DNA of 64,000 nucleotides from Paracamarosporium sp. OC-R06-R3 (GCA_019828545.1 JACVRA010000110.1:50465-114464); one strand, 5' to 3'; shown: positions 46,501-60,028, counted from the first letter of the stretch. Program-made: numbers and translations. Notes: generated by a model from the letters alone, not told the origin.

Positions 46501-48530
46501 AGATCAGAACGACTTACAGCTTCAAGCTCCGTGACTCGGCTCTTGTGCCCTTCGCTCTCTACACTACGAGCATCGTGTTCTTCCTGTAACTTGCTGTACT
46601 CTTCACCCTTGGTGGTTAATTTTCCAGTAGTCTCATTGTGGTTCGCCTTTTCGGCTTCAAGGTCTTTTTGAAGGGCAGAGAGCTGGGTGTCCAACTCTTC
46701 CTTTGCCTTGTTCAACGACTCAACAGCTTCGTCCTTCTCGGCGGTAAGAGTGGCAATTGTAGCCTCCTTTGCCTCAATGTCAGCCTTCGGGACAAGAGCT
46801 CCTTTCTCTTGCTCCCATGCGGCGCTGCTTGATTCCTTCTCTGACTTTAATTGAGCAATGATCTCGTCTTTTGCGTCGACGTCAGCCTTGGGAACAAGTG
46901 ATGCCTTCTCTTCTTCAAGTTTGGCAATGAGTGCATCCTTGGCATCGATCTCGCTCTTGGGGACAAGCGAGCCCTTCTCTTCGGTCCAGGCGGCATCTGC
47001 TGCTTCTTTCTCAGACCTGAGCTTGGCGATTTCTTCATCCTTGGCCTCAACCTCACTCTTCGGCACAAGGGAGCCCTTCTCCTCCTCAAGTTTGGTGATG
47101 ATCTCGTCCTTGGCTTCGACCTCGCTCTTGGGAACCAAAGAGCCCTTCTCTTCCTCTAGGTTTGCATTCGCTGCACGTAGCTGCTCCAGCTCAGAATTTG
47201 CCTAGATAGAAATGAACGATTAGCCCACACCTCATCCGCAGAGTGGAGTCTAATTCAACGTACCTTTGCAAGAGACTCTTCCGCCGACGACTTGTCCGCA
47301 GACAGTGCAGCGATCTCGCTGTCCTTGGCCTCCAATTGCGACTTGGGCACACTCTCGCCCTTATCCGCATGCAGGCTTGCAATCTCATCCTCGAGAGCCT
47401 TGACACGCTCTTGAAGCTCGCGGATTTGCTCCTTCAACTCTGCCTCGCGAGCATCACGCTCAGCAATCTTTCCTGCAAATTCTTGCTCGCACTCCTCGAC
47501 GACAGTGTGCCTCTCCTTTGCCTTGGCTTCGCGGACCTGTTGCACAACGATACTAACCATGTGCTCCTCCAGGTCCTTCTTATCCTGCTGAAGCGTGGCC
47601 TCGCGCTCTTCGAAGCCCCGCTCCCGCTCCTTGTACTCCTCTTCGATACCAGCGATGGTGTCATCCTGGCGCTTGACGGTCGAGTGTGCCTCTGCAAGCT
47701 CGGATTGAGTCTTCTGGAGCTTCTTGCGTAGCTTCTCGACGGCGACCTCGGGCGAGTCGTCAGCGGTAGGCGAGGGCGGCTCGAGGGCTGGCAAAGCGAC
47801 GGTTAGCAGGGCGACGACATGGGTACAGCAGAAGAACCTTTGGTTACCACTTACCAGCTTCTACATTTGAATCACTTCCCTCGGCTGCTTCACGAGCGGG
47901 TGTTTGCGGCGGAGTGTCGACACCAACATCGCCTGCAGGCTTGTCATCACCCTTGACAGCTTCCGCATGTGCTTCGGTGACGACAGGCGACGTCGGGGAC
48001 GGCGGTTCTTGCGGTGCAGTGCCGCCGAAAAAGTAGTTGTAGGCCCTCCTCATGCTGCTGGTACGCTTGGGGAGCTTCGGGCGGGTCGAATTGGTCGACT
48101 TTCGTCCTCTGCGTTCTTCCTGTTGGGATTCAGGCAGGACCGTGACCGGTGTGATGGTCTCGTTGCTCTTTTCCCGACGGTGACTCGGCTGGCGGGAAAG
48201 AAGCTTGCGGCCAAACTTCTGCGAGCCGGCGTTGATGTCGGCGAGGATCTGCTTCTGCTCCTTTGTGGACACACTGATGGGGTGGGGCGGTTAGTTGAGT
48301 TGGTAAACAAACGGCAGGACAACACCACACCGCCAGTTGGGAAAGTGCTAGACTGAGAAGGTGCACAGCAATTGGCTGCCGAGGCCGGGCAGACAACAAG
48401 GCACGTTTGGCTTACCGGAGCAGCGTGTGTTGGAAAAGGCGTGAGGTGCGGATGGGGAGAAAAAAAAAATCACGGCAAGAGAAGTTTAAACTCACTCGTA
48501 GCTCGACCGACTCCTTCCAAAGCTCGGCAT
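43513..48530 (-). CDS. Large coiled-coil repeat protein
   Basis: Proposed exons: 48530-48496, 48273-47855, 47787-47264, 47201-46518, 46454-44871, 44792-44592 and 44451-43513 (1461 residues). Introns are 222, 67, 62, 63, 78 and 140 nt. The N-terminus (about 170 residues) is basic and Ser/Pro-rich, with MRRAYNYFFGG. Residues about 170-1330 are almost unbroken heptad-type coiled coil rich in Glu, Lys, Ala and Leu. Two repeat classes stand out: six units built on LVPKSEVEAKDEIIAKLEEE, and longer units with AHEATRGELKTHQARISELE followed by AETSKGDAEELA. The tail is acidic, Pro/Ala/Glu-rich, and ends in KSKKKKKGKKN. There is no motor, membrane segment or other domain. A scaffold or septum/polarity role is possible, but I do not recognise the protein. 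The 63-nt intron is in frame. Confidence 0.8.
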
Positions 48531-49810
48531 GGTGATTTGCAGCTCAGCACTGATAGCAACTGCACTGCTAGCGTATCAAATTTTCTTTCCTGATTCTCCT
48601 AAGCGGGAGCGCGAGCACAGCGTACGTATTGGCCTTTATGTACGGGGCATAAACGCCGTGTACGTGCAGCGCGAGCGTTGTGCCGGGGTGCCAATCAAGA
48701 GCTTTGACGTGGCACAGCTCCGGCGTGCGGAAGAGTAGAAGATCAGACAACGATGCAGGCCCTCGTGACGGCGACGAAGCCAGGCGGTCTACAGCGAATG
48801 CACTTGATTAAGAAGAAGCGCGTCGTGGTGGCATTGGCATGGTCCAGCGAGCACAGCGCGTCGTCGACATGGGAGCCAGCGCGCGGCACCAGTCCATGTG
48901 CTACTACCACTCGACCTATTCGACTATGCGAACAGGCCCCTCAGGCTCGTCTCGTTGATTGTTTCGTCTCAGCGCGTCGAGGCAGCCCGTCGAGGAAGCC
49001 ATGAGTACTGCCGTGGCAAAGGGCCGGGGTGGTGATGCGTTGTCGGGCCCGCAATGTCTGTGCAGATTGGCGACTGGAAAAGAGTGGCCCGAACGAGGCG
49101 GTCAATACAGGGGACTCGCATCCGTCACAGCATTGTGCATTGTTGCCCAGTGCCAGCCCTCCATGACGGCGGCTACGTGCAAGATAGCAACACGCCTAGC
49201 CCGTGCCTGACAAATGGTCTCTGCCAACTGGCACTGCAGCGGCTGTCGGAACGAGTGACGGACCCTGCATGAACATGAACGCCCTCTTCACGTGCTTGGT
49301 GCAACCTCGTGAGTCGCAGCCACGGCTCCACAGCTTCATGCAGATCCAGATACTGTTCGCAGCATGCAAACTCTTCGTTGACCAGGTGAATCGCGTCAGG
49401 CTCAGTGTAACTGCTGGCGCTGCCTTTCTACCTGCCCACGCTGTGTCCGCCATGGCGAGCAAAACTTCGCAATTGGCGCCGCCGCACTGGCACCCTTCTG
49501 GGGAACGCCCCTGCCCAATGCCTTGGCTTACTTTCTCCATGTCGTTGTTTTGCTCTCAATCTTCTGCTTGCGTACGCATGTGTGCACGGGGAATTCAATT
49601 TCTCACCGTGATCGATCCAGGGTCTTGCACGGATCACTCTCACAATCACACCAATGCACGTCATGCTCCTTAGACAAAAATCACAAATAAGCACTGCTTG
49701 GGTATACACGAACGCCTATAGCATCTCAATCATGCGTCCACCATCGTGAACCGTCCCAACAAACGCCAACAACCCCGTCCATGCCCACGCTCCCGAAGTC
49801 TACAGGAACC
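48531..49810. other. Intergenic region upstream of the coiled-coil gene
   Basis: About 1.28 kb hold the coiled-coil gene promoter and the 3' flank of SPC24. Overlapping frames up to 156 codons (49203-49673 plus, 49196-49540 minus) lie opposite one another. They have mixed composition and no domain, so I call none of them. Confidence 0.45.
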
Positions 49811-50508
49811 TTACATAGTCCGCCAGAAGTAGTTCGTATAGAAATTACGCGAGAACTTGGGGTCGATGTTGACCACGTGAACGTCGCCCTTCGCCGCGTT
49901 GCGGATGACGGCCTTGTTGTATTGGCCCGTGGTGTCGGCTTCGACGTCGACGCCGAGTGACCGGTATACCTTAAGCTTCAACCTATGTACTAAGTTAGCG
50001 AACAGTGCTCTTAAAATGTGTTCGAGCAATGCGACGTACACAGTAGCATCTTCCTCGGGGCCCTTCTCCCTCTCCCCGCCCTCGACGCCTTCAGCCTCCA
50101 ACTCCGCCAGCACGCCGCCCAATCTGTTCAATTCTCCCTCCAATCTCTCGCCCTCCATTTCAAGATCGCTGGCCTGCTTTGCGATCTTGAACTTCTCAGT
50201 GTCAAGGCGCAGGATCTCGGCTGCATGGGTAGTCGGGTTGTGTTGTGATAATGTGTGATTATGGTTCGAGGCTAGAGTCTGGTGTGTGCGGTTCAGTCGT
50301 GTGAGCGTAGACTCCAGGGACGAAATGTTTTGCTGGCGGAAAGTGGAGAGCGTTGACAGTGAGTCAGATATACGCAGGAGAGAGGAGCGGTCGCTATCAA
50401 GTTTGAAGTGCGATGTGCATTGTGCAATGAGCTATATACCGCTGTCAGCTGGATACGGGTATTATGGAGGGGAGCGCATACAGAAGCGGGGTCCTCGTCG
50501 AGAAGCAT
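49811..50508 (-). CDS. SPC24: Kinetochore protein Spc24 (Ndc80 complex subunit)
   Basis: Exons 50508-50482, 50431-50040 and 49982-49811 (196 residues); introns of 50 and 57 nt. Spc24 pairs with Spc25 at the centromere end of the Ndc80 complex and connects it to the inner kinetochore. The N-terminal two thirds is a coiled coil (SLSTLSTFRQQNISSLESTL, then ILRLDTEKFKIAKQASDLEM). The C-terminal globular domain is clear: LKLKVYRSLGVDVEAD, then NKAVIRN, then KGDVHVVNIDPKFSR ending in NYFW. The second splice joins ATV directly to LKLKVYRSLG, as expected for the family. The nine-codon first exon (MLLDEDPAS) is supported by good donor and acceptor signals and by length. Confidence 0.92.
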
Positions 50509-50850
50509 TGAGACGGAAGTTTGTATGTCGCGTGTACGCTCTGGGTCGTTTTGCGCTATTTTACGTGGATAAATTTCGCGGTTTTGCGGAACGGTGCTTG
50601 GGTTTGGAGAGTGAAGTCGCGATGTTCGTGGCCTTGGTGTTGATGTGTGGTGTTTGGTGGTCCGAGCGTTGCATGGCAACCACGCTGGGCGGCAGCTTCC
50701 GCCACATCGCGGCGCAGTGCCACGAGCGTACGTCACAACCGAAAGTCACCCGCAACCGACGTTGAATCCTTGTAGCCTGGCCATTTGGACACCGCACCGT
50801 TGGGGTCTATACATCCTCTGCAAGCTTCGCGAGATATATACGTGTGCAAA
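50509..50850. promoter_or_regulatory. Bidirectional promoter, SPC24 and FIS1
   Basis: The start codons of the two divergent genes are 342 bp apart. The interval is short enough to be a shared promoter. Overlapping frames here are shadows of no recognisable content. Confidence 0.5.
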
Positions 50851-51425
<575 letters not shown>

Positions 51426-52233
51426 GGGAGAGAACATGAATGCGCGTACGCTGTGACGCCGTTTGCGAGGTGTGCATAGGCGTTGGGGTTTCTAGATTGA
51501 CTCTAGGTTGTATAGTACAGGTTTCAAAGGTTTGGTGGATTTTGCATGGGAGACATAATGCATCTTTTCTCTACTTTCTGGGAGAACCGGGATACAAGAG
51601 CAGGCGCGGTGTCACGTTACCTCAGCCCAGGTGTACTTGTTTGTGGTGTGGTGCGCACAGAACGGAAGCAGATGGAAGTTCGTAGAAGACCCTCTGGACA
51701 GGTGTTGAGCAAACGGAGTCAGAGCGACAATCACGCCTTGCTCGAACGGCAAAGCACACTAAGCACGCCCTACGGCTCTTCTACATGCTTCTTCTTTTCC
51801 TGCACCTTAGGCGCAACCCTAGTCAAGCGCACTTCGCGGAATCGTCGGCGGACCCTTTGCCGATAACGTCGCTCGGCTCCTAGACAACGTCACTGGCCGA
51901 GCTCACCATCCAAGGAACAAAAAGTCGCTCTCGGCTTTCCATACTTGGCTCTTTCCATTCTGATCACCACGCGACCCTCCTATGATTACCTGCGTTACTC
52001 GCATCTTTCTGCAGCTGCACCAAGCCACCATTCTGCCAGTCACTCGAAGCAGGCGCATGACAGCAGCCCGATCCTGCAGTACACCGCGTCGAGCCCAGTA
52101 GTAGCAGCCCTTGCTGCATACTGCTCGTGAGTGCCGGTCCACTCATGCTTGCGCCCTCTATGCTCATCCAGCCTAGCCACCACCTACGACCTACTCCCCG
52201 TCTTGCACCTTTGCTCGCAATTACCCCGCCACC
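51426..52233. other. Intergenic region upstream of the RING-H2 gene
   Basis: About 810 bp. The part after FIS1 fits its 3' UTR and the remainder the promoter of the RING gene. No gene, RNA or repeat was recognised. Confidence 0.45.
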
Positions 52234-53740
52234 ATGAGCGAGTCAACACCAGCCCGACCGAGCGCCGCGCAGCGGGAGATGATGTTTTGCCACGAGTGCC
52301 ATGACGAGTGGTATCGCGACGAGCGAGGCATCATCTGCCCAGAGTGCGGGTCCGAATTCACCGAAATCGTGCGTGTCCCTCCAGCTCTGCCGCGAGGCTG
52401 TCAGTGCAGTGAGCTGACTTGGAGTTGTAGATAGAAGATGGGAACGACCCGCGCGATAACGACATGTTTGGCCATGAGCATGACGAGTACGACGACGACT
52501 CCATGCCTTCATTAGAAGAAGCCGATCCTGACAGTCTGCTTCGCGAGCACAATCCTTTCCGAGCGGCCGATGATGATGATGATGACCCGGAGGAGGCAGA
52601 CATCAGCCAGATGCGATTCCAGAACACACGATTGCAGAATACGGGCCCGGGAAGATATCATTTCTCTGCTACGATACATCAGACCATTCCACTCGGCCCC
52701 GCCGCGTTTGGTCAAAATGGCAATGGACCGAATACGATAGGTGGCATCACTTCGTTCTTGACAAGCATGTTACAAGGTGGCGTCCCACGGCAAGCGCAGA
52801 CCGCAGCAGGCAACAGCCAGGATGGTTCCTCACAGCAGCCCGCCCCAGAAGGCAGTCCGCATGTGCATCGTTCGACATTTACATACTCTTCTGGCGCACG
52901 TCTTCATCCTCGCGATGGAGACAATCCAGGTCCACGTCTAGAGCCAGTAGATGGCATCAACAAGTGAGCTGGTTGTGTACTTACAGCAGTACTTCATTGA
53001 CTAACAATCGCAGTGTTCTGGCTGATTTGCTTGCAGCCTTCGGAGAGCCTAACCAGGGCGGCCGAAGACCAGAACAACATCACCATCACGAGCATGACTT
53101 CGATGGAATGCCCATGAACCCGCTCATGGGTCTTTTCGCCGCCATCAGCGGTGGTCAACACGGCGATTTTGTCACCTCGCAAGAAGCCATGGACCGTATC
53201 ATTTCGCAGTTAATGGAACAGACAGCAACTAGCAATGCCCCAGGTCCAGCCTCCCAAGCCGATATTGACGCCCTTCCCAGAAAGAAGATAACAAGGGAAA
53301 TGCTTGGCGATGACGGGAATGCTGATTGTAGTATATGCATGGACGCGGTGATGCCAGAAGAGGAGGTCACGGAGCTGCCCTGCAAACACTGGTTCCACCA
53401 CCAATGCGTTTCTGCCTGGTTGAAAGAGCACGATACTTGTCCTCATTGTCGCCAAGGCATTACAAAGACCGACGAGAATGCTCCCAAAGACGCTCCATCA
53501 AGCGGAAACGCAACCTCCTCCGGTGCTGACCCTACGGCGTCGATGCCAGGCGCTTTTGGCGTCGCCGGAGAAGGCACTTCGAGCAATCCTTTCATTGTAC
53601 CGGGAAGTTCACCGCCAGCCCCGGCACCCCATAGCAATGACGCCAGCTCCAGCGCCCAGCAAGGACAATCGAGTACGAACGAAGGCTCAAATAACGACCC
53701 AAGTGCAGCGGAGCGGGCCCGAAGGAGTTGGTGGCCCTAG
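52234..53740 (+). CDS. RING-H2 E3 ubiquitin ligase (RNF126/RNF115-like)
   Basis: Exons 52234-52368, 52431-52963 and 53014-53740 (464 residues); introns of 62 and 50 nt. The N-terminal zinc ribbon reads FCHECHDEWYRDERGIICPE ending CG, as in the RNF126/RNF115/BCA2 group, where it binds ubiquitin or substrates. A disordered acidic stretch (a run of Asp around residue 90) follows, then a middle helix (NPLMGLFAAISGG). The RING-H2 domain (about residues 330-372) has all eight ligands: C-SI-C, then C-KH-WF-H-HQ-C, and C-PH-C. The tail is Ser/Pro/Ala-rich. This architecture predicts a soluble E3 in the quality-control or trafficking class; substrates are unknown. The last residue block is RARRSWWP. 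Confidence 0.93.
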
Positions 53741-55012
53741 AGGCCGTTGCCGTCGCAGTTTAACTGATTTTAGCTGATTTTTTTGCGATTTAGCAAGAGG
53801 CAGCCGCAGAGCACGAGTTCGACGAAGGAGCAGGACCGTATCTGAAATTATGGATGGAGTCGATGTTATTCTGATACGTTTACGGCGGCATCGGCGTACC
53901 GAGTGAAGTATATTGTCCAGGCAGTCATAGAGGATTCGGGACTCGAGCGCTGTGCCGTTCGCATCATGTACCCGGCTGCCCACTCTTTAGCACCTGATGG
54001 ACGGGCTCATAGACAGCGATTGAGCGTATCCGCTTCTACTTCTGGCGTTTGAACAAGGGCGCCCTTTTTCGGCGCAAGCATAATTCACGTGCGAATTGGT
54101 TTGGATTCCCCCGGGTGTTTCGATAGCGTTCAATTTCCTGTATTTATTCCATTGCTATTCCCCGTTATGGCTTTTGGTTCTTGCAGCGTGTGTAATACAT
54201 CGTGTATGATATCCTGGGAAGCGGGAGGTTTAACATGCGATGGCTTAGCTCAGCACGGGGGATGGAAATGGTATGGTGTGGACTGGTCAAGTAGCCTTGA
54301 TTGAAATCGCTTGAGAATCGTCATAAATCGTATTGCCTTCTAAATAGAACAGAGGACCCCGTGTGAGGTGTGTCTCGGCGTTGACAGGGAGCATTCCACT
54401 ACTATCTTCTGCATGATCTGCATCCACGTCCTGCACTAATACATCACCTCCCTATTGAATGCGGCTTCTGCACTACCGAGAGAGAAACTGTATCGCTGGG
54501 GATAATCGCGATCCTGGAGTCCAACTGGGTGCTGAAAAGCTATGCATAGATCACCATGGCTATAGATAAGGTCTACAATCTGCGGATAGAAACGCAAGAG
54601 GGGTATCGGGATGCGGCGTTGGGATTGATGAGCCAGAGGTAAGAAATGCCAGATCATAGAGAGGGGTAAGACCACTGTATATATCGAGTGACAGTGCAAG
54701 TCACAGTACACATGACAGTGCTCGCAAAGTTCTGCTATTGCTCGCTGACGGTGACAGCCAAGATAAATTGACGCTACGCTGCAGTGTTCTAGAATGTGAG
54801 GTCCATAACACAACTTTGACTAGCAGAACAGTAGTAAGCAAGCATTTCCGACATTTACTATTGTTATCGTCATCCTTCCCACCCTCCTACCCAGCCCGTC
54901 GTTTCACTCTGCAACACTTTTAGCCAGTCGCTCGTCCTCATACGAACAACACAATGTACCACCGTTTAGACAGGGTAAAGATGCTATGCGATACTTTCTC
55001 GGGCTGTATCTC
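53741..55012. other. Convergent intergenic region
   Basis: About 1.27 kb lie between two converging genes, with no convincing gene. A 125-codon frame on the minus strand (54436-54813) starts at a non-ATG codon. The region is AT-richer than its flanks and likely holds two 3' UTRs. Confidence 0.45.
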
Positions 55013-58000
55013 CTAGCGCTTCGAACCCTTCTTCTTGGCAGCAACGACCTTGAAGTTGCCAGTGTCGAGCGTGCTTTGCTGTTGCTGCTGCGTATTCGGG
55101 TTGCCCTTCTTGGCGACCTCGCTCCAACCACCACCAGACTTATTTTCGGCAGGACTGGATGTGTTGCGCTCGTCGATGATACCTTTGTCGGCCAGTTTAC
55201 GGCGGCGCAGAAATTCTTCGGCAAAATGGCGGCTGTCGATGTTATGCGTAGCAGCGTGGACTGACTCCGTGATGAGCTCGAGCTCAGGTGGAAAAGTAAG
55301 CAAGGAAGCGATGAATTCCTCGGCTGATCTTGGTTAGAAAGTGGTGACGAGCTATGGGATGAAGAACTTACCATTAATACTCTTATTGAGATCGCCGCGA
55401 AGCTCACCAACAGCCCACTTTTTGAACTCCTCTTGAGCATTGACTTGTCCCGCAGCTTGGCCACCGGTCGTGGTACGGGTCACAGCAGGCTTCTTTACGA
55501 CAGCGGGAACTACGCTGCTGCTAGCGGACCGGACAGCAGGCGGAGGAGCGGGCGACGCAACGGGAGCCTTAGCTTTGCCACTGGATCCCACAGTAGTCCA
55601 GGCACCACCACCAGTTGCTGGTGGAGGAGCTGTCTGCTTGCTAGCAAGATCTGCATATCGTTTTCCAGAGGCCAGGCTCTGGGTGGCAGCACCAAAGGTG
55701 CTAGCAGTGGCTTGAGCAGCAGCCTTCTGTTTGCGGGCCTCTTCCTCTTTCTGAATTTGCTGGAGAGTCTTTTTCGCCGCGGCAGTTGGTTGACCAGGTG
55801 TCTTGCCTGCCAAGGGCTTAGCCCAGGCGGATGCGTTTCCAGCTCCTGGCGTTACGGGCGAGGCACCGCTTGCCCATGTAGAACTGGATGGGAGACCAGG
55901 TTGAGGTGCGGAAGCCTGAGCTTGGGCCGCCAACTCCTTTTCGTAGGCTTCACGACGAGCTGCTGCGACGATTGCCTCGCGCTCAGCAGCCTTTCTTGCC
56001 TCCGATTCTTGGATTTCCTTCAGCGACGGACCGCGAGGTGCCTCCAACGGTTCCTTGGCCCATGGAGCGATTGATGCACTAGGGGTATCTGCTGAAGGGG
56101 TCTCAGAACGAGATCGTGACTCACCCGCAAGGGAATCAGCGACAATGGGTTTCCTCTGTGCCGCGGGTGCAGGCAGCGGGGATTGAGATGGCGGTGGGGG
56201 GAAAGGATGAATCGCCGGCTCGACCTTGTTCCAAGCAGACTGAGGTTGGGGTGTTTGTTTAGCTGATGCCGCCTTCTGCACCTGCTCTGTCAAAGACAGC
56301 GGCTCTGTCTGGATAGCCGTTGATTCATCCGATTGTGCTGCGTGTACCCTGTCTTCTGGAGCATGTTCAGGTTGTGGCTCCAAACTGGACTGGTCGACAG
56401 TAGAATCATTGGGCTTTCCAGCAACACCCTCAGGGAGAGGCGCACCGGTAGAGTGCTGGCCTAGATCAGTCTGTACCCTAAGGTCCTGAAATTGTTGCAG
56501 TCGGTCTGCGGACGCTTGAGCAGCCTGTTGATCATTGTGTCCTTGTCGCTGCAAAGCATCGTGGTCAGCTTGTTCGCGTTGAAGACGGGCACGATCGTTG
56601 AGCATCTGAACAACTTGTTGAGCTTGCGTGTTGGAATCCTGTTGTTGCTGTCCAAATTGTGGAGCAGTGCCGAAGGACGGCTGGTTTGCACGGCCAAGAT
56701 TGAGACGGTCCATCATTGACGGAATGTCTTCCTCCCGAATGTTTCCAAGCGCATCTACGTTGGGTCCAATGGGTCCTAGACCGGGAACAGACGTCGGCCT
56801 AAATGCATTGTCGAGCAGTCCTGGGACAGCTGGACCACCAGGTAGGGGACCTTGACCTGGGGACGGCTGGTAGCCACCGGGAGAAGTAATGCTACCATAA
56901 CTCGGCTGGCTTTGAAGACTGTGGGCACTGGAGTGGTGTTGAAGCTGCTGCGGCAGGATGCCGTGCGAGCTTAATCCCATCTGCTGTTTTGCTAACGCTT
57001 GTTGCTGGGCAAGGTGTTCTTTCTGGCGAGCCATCAAATACTGTTCCTCTTGCTTTCTACGCTCAAGGGCATTCTGTTGTTCGGCAGTCAACGTAGTACC
57101 AAAGCTTGGGAACGAGTTCGCAAACGGCGGTTGGGCACCTCCATTCGGGCCAGCAGATGTATTTCCTGTCCAAGTCGTTCCAGATGTCGCAGAAGAGGGA
57201 GAGCCATGCGGTATTCCGATTTGGGGCACAAGGAACGGTTCCCTGGAGTTACCGATCCTACGGATAAGCTGCAGCAGGGGTTCGTAGTCTGGATCCTCTT
57301 GCTTCTTCACCAGTAATTCAGGTGAAAAGTACCCTGCCTTGTACCAATCGTGCATCTCCAGCCCAGAAAAGGGGCCTTGGATACCACCCGAAGGATCGCG
57401 GTATATCCACCGCATTCTATCCGGCATAACCATCGTGCGCTGCTGAGGAGGCGGGGGTAGGTTCGAGGCTGGACTGTTAATACCCGGGGTTTGTGCTGAG
57501 GGTTGTGCAGTACGTGTTTGATTCAGCGCAGCCATCGACAAAGAAGTCGTTGCCAAACTTGAGGTCTGGCTAGCTGTCGAAGATTGGCCGAAACCGGACC
57601 CAATTGGCTCCTCGTGATGACCTCCTGAAAAATCGTCGAAAAGGTTGCGTCCAGTCCGGAAAGGACTTTCAGTATCACGAGCGGGCAAAGCGCTGCCGGG
57701 TGTTGGGCCACCGAAAGCACCGCGCCCAAAGGTTCCAGTCATGCTCTGTTGACGGTCGCCCTGGCTAGAGGAATCATCAATTGGCCGGGGTTGATCGCCC
57801 GTCCGCATTTGATCTTGCATGGCAGTAGGGAAAAGAGAGCCCAATCTGCTCGAGCGACCTAATGTCCCACCATGACCAGATCCAAAAAGCGAGCTACTTC
57901 CGAGCCCTGCCAAGCTCGGTGATTGCGCTTCTCCCACATTTCCAAACATACCCTCCAAACCGCCTCTAAGAGCGCGTTCTTGAACAGGTGTGCCTATGGA

Positions 58001-60028
58001 TGGTTGACCGGTAGACCAAGCGGAAGCGCCACCTAACCCAGGCAAACCACCCAGACCTGGAAGCGTAGGGAATCCACGAGAAGGCCCTACGCTTGAGGTC
58101 TGGCTACGATCACTTGCTGCAACCTCGAACGGTCCAGGTATCCTTCCGAAACCTCCAAGGCCGCCAAACTGGTGCTGGTGAAGGCCAGATCCTGCCTGAG
58201 GATCCACCTGAAAGCTGCCCATTCCAGGATAATGAGAGTTTTGAGGTTCAGAACCATCCGTATCTGCATCGTCATCATGGTCGTGTCTAACATGGTCAGG
58301 GCTCGCAAACGGATTGGTGTCCGTCGGGCTCATGGGCTCATGGCGATCTCCACCGCGATGCTGCGGCGTTTGATGAGCGAAATTGTCTCTGCCATGGAAT
58401 ATGTCGCGCAAGCCCGTGTTGTCTGTAGTCATACCAAAATGGGAGAATCCGGTATCATCACGAGGGTCCGGCCGGAGAGGTGTTCCAAAAGCTCCTGGAC
58501 CTTGCTGGCGAGGAGGGCTCAGATCCTGTCCACCCCCCAAAGCCGCACTTCCAGTACGGAGGTCGTCTTCGGCGTATGGGTCGGTATCGTGACTCATCGG
58601 TCGATTGGAACGGGATTCTGCCCAAGAAGGCGCCTGCACCGACGGATCCGCCTCGTTGACAGCTCCAAGGTTTCCCAAGGATGTCTTCTCCGCCGGAATC
58701 TTTCCCACATCTTCCAGGCTGCCCTTGTTCATAAGACCCTTGAACCTGCTTTCGCCGCGCACGCTCCCGAATCCCGGCTTCTTCTCAGATTGTGGAGCCA
58801 CGAAGCTTCCAAAGGCACCCATTGGCGAAAAGCCACCACCCTGCGCGGAGCCCCACGGAGACGCAGCATTGTTCGAACCAAACGTTCCAGTCGCGGTCGA
58901 GGTACGCTTCAAAGTACCAAGTGGGCCAGCATTTTCAGCTGCACTCTTGTCCTTATCGCGCTCCTCGGTCGAACCACCAGGAGCTTGCTCCTTGAAGTCA
59001 GTGCGCCGGCGTACCAAAGCCGGCGGTGGCGTCACGGCGCTTGACTCCTCTCTTGCGAACCTAGATGCCGACGGCGAAGCTAGCCCGCTCGAGGGGAACG
59101 GAAAGGCATCGCCAGTGTCACGGCGGCGAGTTCCTGGTCGAGCACTGGTGGGAGACGACAGCCCATACGGTCCGCTTGCCGAGATAGAAGACTTGCGCAA
59201 AGACAACCCCTCCTTCGGCGTGCCGTCCTTGTTCGTGTTCTGGGCAGGCGGTTTTAGAGGTGAATTAACTGATGTGTTGAAGACCTAAGCGAGGAGCCAA
59301 ACGTCAGCTATTGAACCAGACAACCAGTGCACGCGGCGCCAACATACTTCTTTCTCGTCCTCAGTCAGACCAGTTAGACCAAGCGGAAGAACATTTCCAT
59401 CTCGGTCCCAGCACAGGTCGACCCCACCTTGGCCTTCTCTGCCGTGATCGTCCTTGCGGCCCCAATTAGAACCCGAGGTGCCGTTAGGAATATTGGGCTC
59501 CCAGTTACCCACGTAGAGCTCTGAGAGGCTGTCTCTCAGCTCATCTGACTCCTGATGCGATCTGAAAAGATTTATCATTTGGTCTCGAGCGTACCGACCC
59601 TCGCCAGAGCGGCCGAACTGAGCATGTGGCGGCACGTATACGCCGGGGTTTGAGGCCAATGTGTTTTGGGCGGCACTAGCATCACGGGAAGAGGTCTGCG
59701 CTGTCGAGCCGGGCATGGAGGGTGCATGTGAGGGTCGGCGAAATGTTTGCGTGGCACCATTCGTGCGGCGGGGCCTGGAAACGTTAGACGCATGAGGAGA
59801 ACGGGTGGGTAGCATGTTTGCAGCGAGGGTATTGGCGATGCTATGTAGCGATGTAATGTGGTAATGTGTGTTGCGGGGGAGCGAGTCTGCGGTAGCTATG
59901 CGAAAGCACAGTGCGCATGCATGCATGCAAGGTACAAGCGGCTGCACTTACCAGTCTCCGCCCGAATCTGCCCGCGATGAGCTGGCATTGGTTCCTGCCG
60001 CAGCAGACGCGAAAGATGCAGGTGCCAT
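55013..60028 (-). CDS. GYF-domain protein (Smy2-like)
   Basis: Exons 60028-59952, 59774-59348, 59284-55372 and 55323-55013 (1575 residues); introns of 177, 63 and 48 nt. GYF domains bind proline-rich peptides; yeast Smy2 relatives act in COPII traffic, mRNA decay and translational repression. The domain lies at about residues 790-860: RWIYRDPSGGIQGPFSGLEM, then HDWYKAGYFSPELLVKK. The rest is long, Gly/Pro/Gln/Ser-rich and disordered, with a Gln-rich helix (ERRKQEEQYLMARQKEHLAQ) after the GYF and a Lys/Glu/Ala-rich helix near residue 1340. Exon 1 (MAPASFASAAAGTNASSSRA) was found by extending the model upstream. Its splice to PRRTNGATQTFRRPS reproduces a block that typically starts these fungal proteins. 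The last exon ends in a short basic tail, KKKGSKR. Confidence 0.9.

Noticed and set aside
54436..54813. 125-codon minus-strand frame between the RING gene and the GYF gene
   Set aside because: Non-ATG start, no domain, and AT-rich intergenic composition.
58172..59044. 290-codon plus-strand frame antisense to the GYF gene
   Set aside because: It is a shadow of a strongly biased Gly/Pro/Ser/Gln coding region; the minus-strand frame has the family domain and is continuous.
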